Of a stretch of DNA of 64,000 nt, positions 20,434 through 33,110 are shown one piece after another. Source of the DNA: Gonium pectorale (Eukaryota > Chlorophyta > Chlorophyceae > Chlamydomonadales > Volvocaceae); NCBI GenBank assembly GCA_001584585.1, contig LSYV01000044.1, forward strand, positions 299,825 through 363,824, read 5' to 3'. The first letter of the stretch is position 1. Each line of letters starts with the position of its first letter. The notes under the pieces were generated by a model. That model saw nothing but the letters and a program-made list of their open reading frames with translations, made no database searches and was not told where the DNA came from. Position numbers and translations under genes: made by a program.

Positions 20434-23400
20434 ATGGCCTCGCGCCATGCGCTGCTCACCGGCGCCCCGCACCTGGCCGAGATCACGAGCGCGCTCAGTC
20501 GCCATGGCGCGCCCTCAGCCGCGGCCTTTGTATACTGTGTCGCGACCGACGCCTTCCAGCAGGCCGCCGTGCAAGGGCGCTCCTGGGCGGTCCCGAAGGC
20601 CTCGGATCCCGCTGATCCGCCCACCCTGCCCGCGGTTTGCCCGCCGCAGGGCGAGGACCGACCCGCCGCCTCCACGCCACTCTCCTCCGGCGCCTTCGCG
20701 GGCTGCAACGCCAGCGGCCGCGACAACTGGTGGGGCGCTGCTTCTGCTACTGCTACTGCTGCTGGCGCACGCGGCTGCGCCGCCACACTGAGCGGTGACG
20801 ACAGAAGCGGCAGCAGCGCTGTCGATTGCGAGGCGCCGTTGCTCCGTCTTGCCGTCGTCATGGGCGATGCTCGCGACGGTGCATCTGCAAGCTGTAATGG
20901 CTGCATGCAGCCGCAGCTGCAGCCGCAGCAGCAGTGGGGGCCGCCCGCGCACCCCCACAAGGTAGCGCCCCCCACAGGTGCGGCCCCCAGTTCAGCACAG
21001 CCGCCGATCAACGCCCACAACAACAGCGGCTGGTTCGCCGGGTCGTCACAGCCGCCTACGCAGCACCAGCCACCGCCCCCGCTCGGCGCTGCCGTCGGGC
21101 TCCGGAGCTATGCGGTCCAGCCCTCGCCGCCGGCCTCCTCTTCGTCCTCAGCTGACGGCGGCAGCGGCAGCATTCCTGATCCAGATGTCGCTGCTGCGAA
21201 CGGCCACAACGGCGGCGCCGGCAGCGGGCCGGCAGTCGGCGGTGCCGTCGCCACTTTGTCGTCAGGAGGACGCGCATTTGAAGGGTGAGTTCGCGGAAAA
21301 TCGCCGGGGATCATAGTCGTCTTGGCGACCACCAATCACGCAGCGACGGCATTGCGTTTGGGGCTGTGCCGCCGCGCGCACGGGGCATGGCGGCAACGGC
21401 TCGGCAACAATACGACGGCATAACGGCAACAGCAAATCGTATTCAACGGCAGGCTCGACCACACCTCACCACACGCACAATCAAGTCGTGTCGGTCTGCG
21501 TAATGTCCGTCGACCGACCGCGTGGCAGGCATTGCAACCGCCAGCTGTGCCCCCACTCGCGGTGCGCCGCATCTGTCCATGCAGTGCAGCCTTTCGTGCC
21601 TGCGTGTCGTGTCGTGCGCGCTTCCTTTCCCTCCGATACATTGCCACCGCCGCCAGCTGTGCCGCTACTCGCGGTGCGGCATGCGGCCGTGTCCCTCCCC
21701 CCTGATCGCAACGCATAAATACCCACCAACTCACCCACTTCTGCGTCCGTTGGGACAGGCAACAGCAGGACCCGCCGGGCGGCAGCTCCGCCCTCTCCGC
21801 CCACGCCGGCCGCGACACCGCCACTGACGGCCCCTCGCCCGCGGCTTTGGAGTACCCATGCGGGGCACTCCCTGGGCCAGCCGGGGATGGCGTTTCGGTG
21901 AGTAAAGGCCAGGGAGACGGGGGCCTTGCTGTGTCAGGCCCTGCATTTGTGTTGGGGAGGCGCCTGATCCCGCAGGAGTAGCCATGTATTGCTGGCCAGT
22001 TACGGTGGGCGAGGTCTGGCGGGGTGCGGCAGGGTGTCGATGTATGGGGTGCGGAGCAGGGAGACGGGAGACGAGACGGGAGAAGAAGAGTGCGGAAGCA
22101 AACCCGGATCGCACCGCTGCCTGTGCGGCTTGAATGCAACGCACAAACAGCCAAACACCCGCAAGCACACCAGCAAGCGCATGCAAAGCTTGTCATCGCC
22201 ATTCGTGTATGCATTTGTGTAACTCGCAGGACTCGCCCAGCCCGTTGCGCGGCACGGTAAGCCGGCTGTGGTTGCACAACCCCGCCGCACACGGTGCCTA
22301 CGTTGCAGCGCAGCAGCAGCAGCCTCCGTCGGCGCTCCACGCATCACCGCTACTGCTGGGGCCTCAGCATGCCTCCGGCGGTATTGGCGGCAGAGAGCAC
22401 CACCCGTCGCCACCGCCACCACCTCTGCAGCGTCTGGAGGACTCGGATTCCGGTGGCGGCGGCGGTGGCGGCGACGGTGGCAGTGGCGGCTCCACTGGCA
22501 ATGGCCACTACGTCGGCGCCGTGACTGTCGCAGGCGCTGCTGCGGGCGCGCTGTTCGGGTCGTCTGTGGGTGCGAAGACGGAAGATGGCGGAGAGCAGCC
22601 CAACGATGACGCCTCCACGTCCACCGCGGTCACGGTCGACGGTGCCGACGACGGCCGCAACAGCCGTGCTCCCGCCGCTGGCGGCGCTGCATCCCAGCAA
22701 CATTCGCCCTCCTCCACTCGGTTGGTGGTCGAGTTGCCAACGGTGCAGCAGGCGACCCACGGCACGTTGCGGGAGACGCTGCCGACGCCCACGCCAATTG
22801 TTCCGCCGGCGGCCAACACGCAGCGGGGCACAGCCCAGCACCACCAGCCGGGTGTGGGACTCACCGCGAAGCGTCCGCACGCAGCGGCGGCACCTGCCGC
22901 CGCCTCTGCCCCATCGGCACGTGGCCCCTCCTCCAGCTGCACCAGCAGCAGCAGCAGCAGCCGCAAGGCGCCGCCACGTGATGCCACTGCGAGTGCGGCT
23001 GTGTATCCGCCGGCGGAAGGGGCCGCGGAGCCCAACGCAGCTGCGGACGGAACTGGCGGTCCTCTGGACCCACGGGTCGCAGCTCCTGCGGTTCCTGCCG
23101 GGGGCACAGCTTGCGTGGCAGGCTGGACCCCGCTGGTCTGCCGAGCTCTAGGGCGCCCAACGGTGTCGTTCATCAGCATGAGCGGCTGCAGCCACCGGCA
23201 GCGCTAGAGCGGCCGCATTCACAGCTGCCGAGGCGGGACCAAGCCCAACTGGCCGAAACACAGCCACAGTCGCAGGAGGGACAGCAGCGGCGTCTGGAGC
23301 CGCAGCAGCGGCGACAGGAGCGGCAGATGCAAGCCGGTCACCCGCAGGGGCACGCGCATCAATGGGCGGAGCCCCAGGGCCATCTGCATGATGGGACCCT

Positions 23401-26400
23401 GGTACAGCAGCTCGATACCTTCTACGGCAGGCCAGGCGCCGATTCGGATCAGGCGATGCTGCCAGGAGCCGCTCGGGCCGCCGGGGTTCAGCAGCCGCTG
23501 GAGGTCTCAGCGGCTGAGACCGGGCCCCTCCAGCTCCGGGGACCGACACACCAGCCACCGCCGGCAGTAACGGCGGGCTCGCCAGCACCAGGCACCCCGG
23601 GGACGGGGGCCTTGCTATTCACGTGGCTTACAAACCCGGTTGCCTCTGTCCTATCTCTCCTCGGCTTGTCGCGCGGCAGCGGCGCCGAGAGGTCCCTGGG
23701 CGCTCCCCCGTTGACCTCCCACCAGCCGGCGTCGCAAGTCCGGGGAAGCGGCGTGCGGGCCGCACAGCCCGGCAGCCAGGCGCCGCTGCCTCCCATGCGC
23801 TCGCGGCGGCAGGAGCCGCGCCCGGGCAGCGGTCAGGAGCTGGCACCCATGGGACCGTCGGCTGGCGGAGGCCGCGGCGGCGCACAGGAAGGCGCCGCGG
23901 CGGCGGAGGAAGCCCTGGCGGCCGCGGGGCTCAGCGCTCAGCCGGCTGGGGGACTGCCGCAGCTGCTGCCGCTGCCCGCCGGCATGGTTGCGACCGGCCC
24001 GACGGTGCCAGCTACCGCGACTGCCAGCTCCAACGACGCGTCCGGTGGCGAGCCCGGCGGGGCGGGGTATGGCCCGGGCAGCGGTGGCGTGTCCGCCGCA
24101 CAGGCCGCCGCCGCCGGGGCTGCTTCTGCTGCTGCCGCTGCCGGAGTTTCCCAGGCGAGGATCCAGCGGGCGGGAAGCGTGGGTTTCCAGGAGCAGCTGG
24201 TGTTGCAGCAGCAGGAGGCGGGACGGCGGGCGCAGCTGTCGTGTGCGGCGTCCCTGGAGGGCCAGTTGGCGGCCCTGCGCCGCGAGTACGAGGCAGCCAG
24301 GCAGCGTCACGCCAAGGAGGTGCGCAGGGGGAGGGCGCAGGCGGGGCAGCCTTACAAGGCCGACCTGCAGTCGCTTAGGGAAGAGGCAGTGAAGTGCATC
24401 CTTGCGGAGCAAGCAAGCGTCCAACAGAAAGAGCTCAAGGTCTGGGCGTAACCGGGTTGGATCGACTATGTTGAGTACATCGAAATCCAGGATTCAAATT
24501 TGTATTATAATGTGCAACAGCATCATAGGTAAACGCTGACTAGTTATCGCGGTATGCTGTCATGCTGCGGAGCTCATGCGCTCGCTTGATCCGCCGTTGC
24601 GCACATCTGACGGCTCTCCGCGCGCATGCCTGGCCTCAGGTTCGCGAGCTGCTCGAGGCGCAGAGGCAGCTGGACGCGCGCCTGGCGGCCTCCTCGGCAG
24701 AGGCCCAACAGCTGCAGGTGGACCGCTCGCTGGGAGGGGGGTTGGCGCATGCCGCCGGTTGTGAGCCGTGGACGTGCTGGCGTCGCTCCACGTTTGTCAT
24801 GTGACTGCTGAACTGACGTGGGCAAGGGCCTCCGGGCTGGCAGCGCGGGGGCCGCATGATGCAAGCTTTCCCGTTTCCATGTGCAGGGTGCTTCCGGACC
24901 ATGCTCTCGCTTGCGAGCTGTCTTACGGCTTGGCTTGCCATAGGGGCTGGGACAGGGGTTGGGGGTTACAGCTAGGGGTCGGGGTGGACCTGTAAAACGT
25001 AAACCGTAGACCGCCACCAACCGCCGTTTGCCTGGTCCCTCGTAGGCCGACAAACGACACATGGAGCGGCAGCTCCTGGTAAGCGCCCTGCTTCGCGCCG
25101 GGCACTCGCTCGCGGTCTGATTGTCGCTTTGGCCGTCGGGCGCCTCTACACACACCATAGGGCGTGGACGGGCAGCCGTGTCTAGCTACTTGCTCGCCTG
25201 TTGATCCGTTGCGCTTCGCGACATGGCTGTTGCACGTACCGTACCCAGAGTGCGCTCGGTGCGAAGCGTTACCTGCATCACGCGTGCCCGAACGCGTGCC
25301 CGACCGCAGGCCATCAAGGGCGCCCTGGAGGCGGTGCACGCCCAGTTCGCCCAGGCGCACACGCGTGCGCAGGCGGCCGAGGAGGAGCACGAGGCGCTGG
25401 TGGACGCCCTCAGCGAGACGGTGGGGGTTTGAGTGGTTTGGGTGGTGGGCGGTTTGGGTGGTGGGCGGTTTGGGTGGTGGGCGGTTTGGGTGGTGGGCGG
25501 TTGGGGGTGGTGGGCGGTTGGGGTGGGTGGGCGGCTGGTGACGGCTGACTGGGATCACGCAGACGGTTCTCCTCGCGCCAGCCGCTGGCATGGATTGAGT
25601 GCGCTCACCAGGTGCCAAGATTACTTGCAACGGGTTTAGGCCTGCATCCGGCCAGCGACCGGCCTGCCGGCCGCCCCTGAGATGATGCACCGCTCCTTGC
25701 TTGCCTGCCCCGTCAGCTTGAAAACAGTGCCCAGTCTCTTTGCCTCCCATGTACATGCGCGTGCAGACCAACCGCGCCGACGGGCTGGAAATGGAGCTGG
25801 CGGTGGCTGAGCAGCGCAACCGGAAGCTGTCGGAGCAGCTGCGGCAGCTGCAGCAGCAGCAGCACGGCTCGGGGCCGGCAGCGGCAGCGGCAGCAACCTC
25901 GCCGTCATCAGCAGCCCAGTTGGCTGCAAACGGTACCGGCGGCTCGCGGGTGACAGCGGCAGCGGCGCCGGCTCCGGTCCTGCAGCTCCACCTCCCGCGC
26001 GTCGACGCGTCGCGGCTGCGGCCCGACGCCGATCACGAAGTGGGCTTTGGGGTGTCTGAGCTGCGGGGTCAGATGGGCGAGTTCCGGAGCTGCCTGCGGA
26101 ACGCGGTGAGTGCGGGCGCTATGAGAGAATCGGTCAGACCAAAAGCGGACTTGCTGCCTGGGCGACGGTGGACGAAGGGTTAGAGAATAGTCAGGAAAAA
26201 AACACCGCCCGACAGCAGGCTGCTGGGTAATACTGACTTCAATGAAAGTTTGACACTTTGTATCCCCAGTCATCGGGGAACGTTGAGAGAGAGCACGCTG
26301 CTCTGTTTCTCACAGCTTCAGCCGCGCACCGGCGGCGGCTAGCTGAGCCATGTTGCGCCACCGAATATCCGCCGCAAGGCCACCTCGAACTGGCGCACCC

Positions 26401-29400
26401 GCCAAGCAAGCCCACCGGCCTATCTACGCAGGTCAACGGACTGCTGGCGTTGTCGGGTCGCGCCCTGGGGCGGCACCAGCAGACCCACCAGGCGCAGGCC
26501 CTCGTGCTACCGGCGCTCTGCGCCGCAGGCGCCACTGACGCCGCAGCCACGCATCTGGACCGTGCCAGGATGCTGGAGACCGCCAGCCACCTCATGGGCC
26601 ATATACTGTTGGCGGAGCTTCACGCGACTGCCTGGGAGGACCCCCTGGCGCCGCTGTGCACGCCTCCCCCGCCGCCGGCGGCGGCGCCCACAATTGAGGC
26701 AGCAGCACGGGATCCAGGCGCCCTGGCAGCGGCAGCGCTTGGCAGGAGCGCGGCACTCGCCGACCCACCGGGTGCCGACGCAGAGGAGCGCGCCCTCGCC
26801 GCACTGCTCCGGAGCCGCGTAGCGCGGCGGCTGTACGACGCCGTACGATGCGAGGTGGTGCGGGCGGAAGAGGAGGCCGAGGCACTTGCGGAGGCAGGCG
26901 GCCAGCTGCGCGCTGCGGAGGGCGCCGGCACGCAGACTATTTTGGGGGCGGCTGTGCAAGGCATCTCACAGCGCCTTGCCGCAGCGCTGGCCCGGGCGAC
27001 GGCCGCGGCGGCGGCCATCGGACCTAGCGGCTCCGAGGAGCAGCCGCAGCCACGGAAGCCGCAGCAGCGTCCGGGGTGGTCTGCGACGGAGGAGGTCCCC
27101 GCGGCGGTATCAGACGTTCTGCGGCCCCTGGCGCTGCGTTCCCTGCAGCTGGGCCTCTTCGTCTCCGCCGCCCACCCGCTGTGGCGCCTGCGCGTGGCGC
27201 CGCTGGCGACGGGTGCTTCTGGCGGCGCGGCGCCACTGGCCTGTGGGCTGCACGTCCAGGAGGCCGCCGTCGCCCTTCCGGCGCAGCCCGCGCCGTCTGG
27301 CAGCCCGTCTGGCGCCGTCGGGGCGCCATCTGCCGCGGCAGCCGGCGCCCCCTCGCCGCCGCCGCAGCCGCCGCAGCCCGTGGTGCTGTGTAGCCTTGCA
27401 CCGGGCGTGGTGTGCGACTTTGAGGGCCTGGCGCCGTCGCACGGTGGTGGTGTCGCCGGTGCCTCCGCTGCGGGCGCCGCAAGCTGCGTGGTCTTGCCCG
27501 AGGCGGTCATGGTTCTGCGCTGGGAGGCGTCGCCACCACTGCCGGCGACGCAGTCACAGCTTCAGGCGCAGGAGGTGTTGCAAGCTCGTGCGCAACGGCC
27601 GTCCACGAAACTGCAGCAGCCAATGCCCGCGCCGACGTCACCTCCGCCAACGCCAACGCCACCTACCCCAATCGACACATCTAATAGGAATCCGCCGGCT
27701 GCCGCTGTACTTTGCGGCTCCGGGCGTGCCATGCATGCAGCTGCGCCGCCGGCGCCGTTGGCAGGGCAGGGGCAGGTGACGGTATTGGCAATGCCGCCAG
27801 TGGCGGCTGTGGCCGCGCCTACCACTGCACACGACGACGACGGGTGCAGAGACGCCCCTCGCGATGGTGGTGGGACACTGTCAGCCTTGGGGGAGTCGAC
27901 GTCATTGCGAGGGGCGGGGTCTGCAAAGCGCGCGCCGCCGTCGCTAACGTCGCCGCCGTCGTCGCCGCCGAAGCAGCAGCAGCATGGGCATCGGCAGGCG
28001 GCGCTTCTTCCGCCAGCCGCCGCAGCTCCGCCTCAAGGCCCTACCCTGCAGCCGCCAGCTTCACCTCCGCCGTCGCCGCAGCGAACAGCGTTTCCGATTC
28101 ACCAAGCGGCATCAGGTCCCGCCCGAGCAAGCGATGCGGCAGCAGCGCCACCGAATGCCGCGGCACTGGCATCCCTGCCAGCGGCGCCGGCCCGTCCAGT
28201 AACCCGAGCACCGGGTCTGGCAGCGGACTCGAATGCTTCCGGCCCGACGACCCCGCCCGCCCCGTCGGCTGCGGCGCCCCAACAGCCCAGCGTCGCAATG
28301 GGCTCAACCACGCCCAACGGCGATCCGCAAGGCAATCCCCCAGCACGGGCAGGTGCGCTACCCGCCGACGCGGAGGAGGGACCACCCTCCACGCAGGCAC
28401 CTCCGGCGCTCGGTAAGGGCGTGGCGCTGTCCGGGGACAGATTGTCCCCCCAAGCTCGCCAGGAAACGATGCAGCGCGTTCAGGCAGCAGCAGTGGACCC
28501 GGGCGAAGCAGCAGTGGCGCCGGCACAGCCCCCATCAGATGCGGCGGCTGGTCGCAGCTCGGATCTTGTCCGCACCGCGGTGACAGCGCGGGCGACGCCA
28601 GCAACTCTAGCGCCGGTTCCAGCAGCCGACTCCCAGCCAGCTCCCGCGCCACAGACGCCCGCTGCAACAGCGGAAGAGCCTCCACAACCCGGCGCGACGG
28701 TGTCAAACAGCAACTTGCCCGTCGGCCCACAGGGACCTAAATCGCAGGCTCCCCTGCAGCAGCATCCGCAGCCACACCAATCGCCAAAGGCGTGTCACGG
28801 CGACGGGCTTACAGCCCCAGCCATACCAGCCTGCAGCCCAGGCAACTGTTGGGCCAGGCCGCTTGCAAACGTCTTGAAGGTGATGCTTCAGAAGGGCGGG
28901 TTGGCTTTTGGGGGTTGGGGGGGGTCGTTGAACTGTTGGCCCTTCGGTCCCAGAGACCCTTAATGTGTATCAGCGGCGCTGAGCGGCGGAGCAGGAGGCG
29001 TGGTGGGGGGAGGGGGCACGGCGGCCCACTGCGAGGGAGCGCAGAGCCATATGTGTGGCAGGCAAGGTGGCAGGGAGCAATGGGGTTTCTCGCCATCACT
29101 ATTTTAAGGCGTAACTCTTCTCAGGCGTTCGCACGCTGTGCCTAACACCCAGCCACCCGTTGCACTCCACGCCCCAGGCGAATGGCCAAGACGGCACTGG
29201 AGCGGCGGGCAGCCGCCCCGTCGTCGCAGCACCCGGGTCCGCACCGCAAGGGGGCAAACGGGACCTGCTGCGACCGCCGCCCTCCACAGCACCCAAAGCG
29301 GACACGGCGGCGAGCACGGGCGGCAGCGTGCCTGGCGCTATGAATGGAACTACAGATGCCAGTGATGGCCTCGGAGGCCCCGGTGGCCCCGGAGGCCCCG

Positions 29401-29681
29401 GCAGCAACGCTCTCGAGGATCAAGATGGCGATGGCTGGCAGGCAGTCGGAAAGAGACGCGTAGCGCGGCGAGGGGGGCGCGACCATGGTGGTGGCGGCGG
29501 GGAGAACGGCGGCACGAGGGGAGGGCGCGCGGCGCAGGGGGGGACTGCTCGAGGCGGAAGTGGCAGCGGCCAGGGCTCTGGCGGCGTGAGCAATGGTCCT
29601 GGCGGGGGACCGGCTGCTCCCGCTGGGGGGCCTGTTGCAACGGCCGCCAGGAACCAGGGGCGCGCACGCGCTGTACCCTAG
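20434..29681 (+). CDS. Giant coiled-coil protein CC1, about 2216 aa, ten exons
   Basis: Exons: 20434-21284, 21759-21897, 22230-23114, 23177-24439, 24640-24717, 25046-25078, 25310-25420, 25767-26105, 26432-28879 and 29178-29681; phases agree throughout. Domains in order: a low-complexity N-terminus; a Gly/Ala-rich hydrophobic patch (GHYVGAVTVAGAAAGALFG, exon 3); an amphipathic stretch (LLFTWLTNPVASVLSLLGL) and start of the coiled coil (LRREYEAARQRHAKEVRR) in exon 4; the cassette of 26-, 11- and 37-codon helical exons plus exon 8; a conserved C-terminal domain in exon 9 (LLAELHATAWEDPLAPL, VARRLYDAVRCEVV, LALRSLQLGLFVSAAHPLWR, PVVLCSLAPGVV, VMVLRWE); a Pro/Gln-rich linker; and an Arg/Gly-rich tail (DGDGWQAVGKRRVARRGG). 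I recognise no named family. CC2 is a full paralogue. Likely a scaffold; location unknown. Exon 10 is the least certain. Confidence 0.72.
25421..25545 (+). repeat. G/T-rich minisatellite in CC1 intron 7
   Basis: Directly after the donor, a 16-17 bp unit (ggtttgggtggtgggc) repeats about five times and then degenerates into ggttggggtgggtgggc. Frequent GGG/GG runs make it a candidate for G-quadruplex formation on the coding strand. CC3 has an unrelated-sequence minisatellite in the equivalent intron. Confidence 0.85.
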
Positions 29682-32510
29682 ATAGACTGGCGCTGGCTGC
29701 ACTCGGCAGTTGGCCGCACATACCGTACGCCTTCGCACCGACGCTTGGCCGCATTGCCTGAGCACCGGCCCGCCCGCCCGCCACCTGTGAACGGCCCGGC
29801 TTGCCAACATTGACCGGGCGAGCAGCATGCATACACACCTTCACACTACCGTAACCAACGCCCGCGTTGCCCTAGTGGCAGCTGGACGGGCCAGCCTGCC
29901 GGTTGCGATGTGCGGCATCTCTCAGCTGCCTGGTTGCAGCAGCCCGCCGTTGCCGCGTTGGGGCGAATGGGGCAGCCGACAAACTGAAATGGCAGCAGCG
30001 TCAGGTGTTGGGGGATTGTAGGGGACGCAGGGGGCAGTGGCGGACATCAGCGGAACGCTGAATGGCGCTGACGGGTGTTAGGGGGGTCGTGGCAGACTGG
30101 CAGCAAGCCGCCCGCCCTTTTGTATCGATGGGTCGTCCTCTTCCCTGCACCCCATTTCGTGTACATACCGTATGTCACACTTATCACGGGGGCGGACGGG
30201 GCTTCGAGGTCAGGATTCTGTCCTTGCTTGCCTACTAGGTCCTCGCCGAAGAACTGGCGTCGTACGCACTGACTAGTTGGCGTCGTACACACTGAGGACT
30301 CAGACTTGTCCAGGTCCAGGTGCATACCGTGTTTGGCGCAACGGCAGCTAACGGCGACCTGTTGTGTGAACGTACGTAGCCCTTATTTGATGTTACGATC
30401 GGCATGGTGACGCGGTGACGTGACACTGGGGCGTGAGGCTGTATCTAGCGTTCTGGCCGCGGGAAGTGGCCTCTCTGTAGCCAACGCGGTTCCTCCTGTG
30501 GTTCGGTCTTCGGTGACCGTTCAGTGAGCCTGTTAGGCGCTTCTTTATGTACATGATGGTCAGGAACAGCGGGCCTCCAGTGAGCGAAATGGCTGTGGGG
30601 TGTTGCTCGGAGGACATGAGCCAAGCCGCCGACCTCGGCGTGACGAAACCCAACTTCTTGTCATTATCCTGGACTTGCTGTGGACGCACTCGCTCGCCGT
30701 CGTTTAAGCATTGCCACTCCCGCCACATGCCAAACCATGCCAAAAGCTGTGGTCCTCTGTGCCATCCCGCCAAGTCCGATATGCTCACAAGTCACGACCA
30801 TTCCAAATCCACACGCTCAGCCTCACAGTTTTACAGGTTCGTACACACCGCAGGTGGACGCACGGGTGGTGTTATCCACTGGCTCAAGACGGGAGCATGA
30901 AGGGCCACTAGAATCTCGGAACAAAGGTCGGGACAAGCACCTATGTTGGCGCAGTGTGACCGGCAACGCGGCGAGAACCTCCCATAAGGTGCGAAGCCGT
31001 ACACCCGGGTGGGAAGCCGTACACCAGGGAATTTCGGTTTTCTGTAATACACAAGGTACGCTCCATAAGAAAACCGTTTAGGCATGCACCTGTAATCTTG
31101 CCGATATGGATACCGATACATGGCGTGGCATTTGGCCCAATCTGTGCATCGCATTGAGCACGGCCGTGCGTGCATCCACCGCACTTGATTCGAAGTGTGG
31201 TGGCTGCTGCGCACACCCATGTGCGTTGCTGCCGAACGCAGCGGCACCGGGGCTGTTACGGAAGACTCCTCCTGGAACAGCACAACCGATAACCAACACC
31301 ACGGGCGATCCAAGAGGCCCGCGGCCGCCGCGGGACACACGCCAAGGCTTCCCACTGCCCTTACGTGCCCCTCACTCTGATCCCTCGGCGCGACAACCAT
31401 GGATCCACATGTCCGGTAGGCGGGATGCGCCCTCCCTCGCTCGTCCTGCCACACGTGGTTTTCTCAAACTGCTAGTACACGCCTGACCGCATGTGCTTTT
31501 CGGCCCGCAAAATCGGGCACGGCAGGCCCATCCAAGCAGCCCGGAGACAGCAAAGGCGGGCAGTGTCCAGTGACCAGCGCTCATCAAGAGCGACTGTCAT
31601 AACCCTCGACGACCGCTCCCGTATCGCGTAAGTAACTGCCGCCCGTCGCCATCCACCCTGGGATGCACACGTGCCGCTTCCGTTTCAGGGGCACAGGCGT
31701 TGAGACACAAAGTCCTGCGGGTGCCCAGGGAATGCGGTTTGAAGGGAGGAGACGTGCCCTTTGTTCATTACCGCACACTGTCGTCAGCACGACCTCTCTC
31801 TCGCTCGTCGACCCGATGACAGTTTGCCACTGGCAGCTGCACAACGCGACACACGCGCATGGGTTCGCAGCAGATAACAACCGCCAACTAGGATTTGCCC
31901 GGGATCGTCTGACGGTGCGTTTGCAAAGCACCTCGTTAGTTCTCCCGTGTAGCCACAGCCGCGCATCCCCGGCTAGCCACCGCCGCCGCCGCCGGCCGCA
32001 CCGCCGCCGGCCGACCGTACACGGCATCGCAGCCCGCAGACACAGCCAACCGCCCTTCCTGCGCCGCCGCCCCACTCCTGGCACTGCAATGCCGTACCCA
32101 GCGTGCAAGACTCGCATCCACCCTCAGCACCAGTACGTGCAACAGTACGGCGCCGTACCCGCGGGTCGCGATCAAGGCAAACGGGGGGGGGGGCGGGAGT
32201 GTAGCCTGGCGCGGCCGGGCGTATGGACGCTGACGGACAAGACACTTGGCACACGACGAGCTGCAGCACCTGCGTACGGCCCATTGCATCCGGTTTGTAC
32301 ACCAGCCCGTGTGCTCCTCCACTCCGTGTGTACAGCTACTGCCCCTTCCCGTGAAATCAAGACATGGTGGTTCCAGTAGGGCGTGCCCGCGAGGAGAAGA
32401 CAAGTCATGCATTCGCAGCTGAGGGTCCGTGCTAGGCAGTCGGCACTGCACGGCGTGTCGAGCCGCGGTCATGTCAACGACATCCCCGTGACTTCGGGCG
32501 AACCATCTGC
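29682..32510. other. Spacer between CC1 and CC2; no supported gene
   Basis: This lies between the convergent 3' ends of the two coiled-coil paralogues and so at the symmetry axis of the mirror-image modules. Two small tandem duplications are visible: tggcgtcgtacrcactga near 30250-30295 and gaagccgtacacc near 30990-31022. Open frames are short and unsupported. Confidence 0.5.
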
Positions 32511-33110
32511 CTAGGCACCCTTGTAGGCAGGCGCCTCGAAAGGACCGGAGGCAGAGGCGGGTGCCCGCAGGTCTCCGCGGGCCGTGCTGGCCCCGTCGGG
32601 CGGCCGCACGCTCTGATCGCCGGGCTGGTCTGCGGCCCCCGATGGTTCGCTGATAGCGCTGCGCCGCCCCACCACGGGCCGATCTTCATCGCTGGAACCG
32701 CAAAAGCTCCCACTGCCACCGCTGGAGCAGGCGCCGTTGCCATCGCCGGAGCTGGCAGCAAGGCCGCCGCTTGTGGCGCCGCCGACCGCGACGGCGCAGC
32801 TGCTGTCAGCTCCGGTGCCGCCCGTGAGCTCAAGCCCCGTCGTCTGCAAGACCGCGTCGTCGCCCGCACGTTCGGCACTCCCTCCCGCGACCGCTCCCGC
32901 GGCTATGTCGTCGCCTGACCACAGCTCGCTGACGTCAAGCAGATTCGCCGTCGGAGGGCCCCGCGATGCGCTGCCGCCGCTGCAGACACGCGCCTCCACC
33001 CATGCCTCCTGCGGCTGCCCGCCCGCCGCCGGGGTCGACTGCGACGTCGGCAGGGGGCCGAGTTCCCCACTTCCGGCGTGCTCCCGGCTGGTGTCGGCCG
33101 GCTCCTGCGC
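32511..33110 (-). CDS. Possible alternative last exon of CC2, or separate small gene
   Basis: A 199-codon frame follows a good acceptor (ggtggtgttcag) and runs to a stop. It is Ser/Gly/Ala-rich with an acidic SSDEDRP segment and SELWSGDDIA, and has no own ATG near the start. A phase-0 junction from CC2 exon 8 is possible at 33285 (gatgctcagcct|gtaggg, a weak donor), which would replace the normal CC2 ending. CC1 shows no counterpart. It may equally be an exon of an unrelated gene or non-coding. Confidence 0.3.
   Translation of the reverse strand, partial: AQEPADTSREHAGSGELGPLPTSQSTPAAGGQPQEAWVEARVCSGGSASRGPPTANLLDVSELWSGDDIAAGAVAGGSAERAGDDAVLQTTGLELTGGTGADSSCAVAVGGATSGGLAASSGDGNGACSSGGSGSFCGSSDEDRPVVGRRSAISEPSGAADQPGDQSVRPPDGASTARGDLRAPASASGPFEAPAYKGA

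Noticed and set aside
28880..28963. CC1 ending at the stop codon at 28963
   Set aside because: The last 28 codons (VMLQKGGLAFGGWGG...) look like intron read-through; a phase-0 donor at 28879 and a phase-0 acceptor at 29177 give a better protein end.
29117..29142. Acceptor at 29116 for the last CC1 exon
   Set aside because: It would put TAA seven codons in when entered in phase 0; the acceptor at 29177 keeps the frame open for 167 codons.
31663..32379. 238-codon open frame on the plus strand
   Set aside because: Arg/His-rich translation of a (CCG)n-like stretch; no sign of coding constraint.
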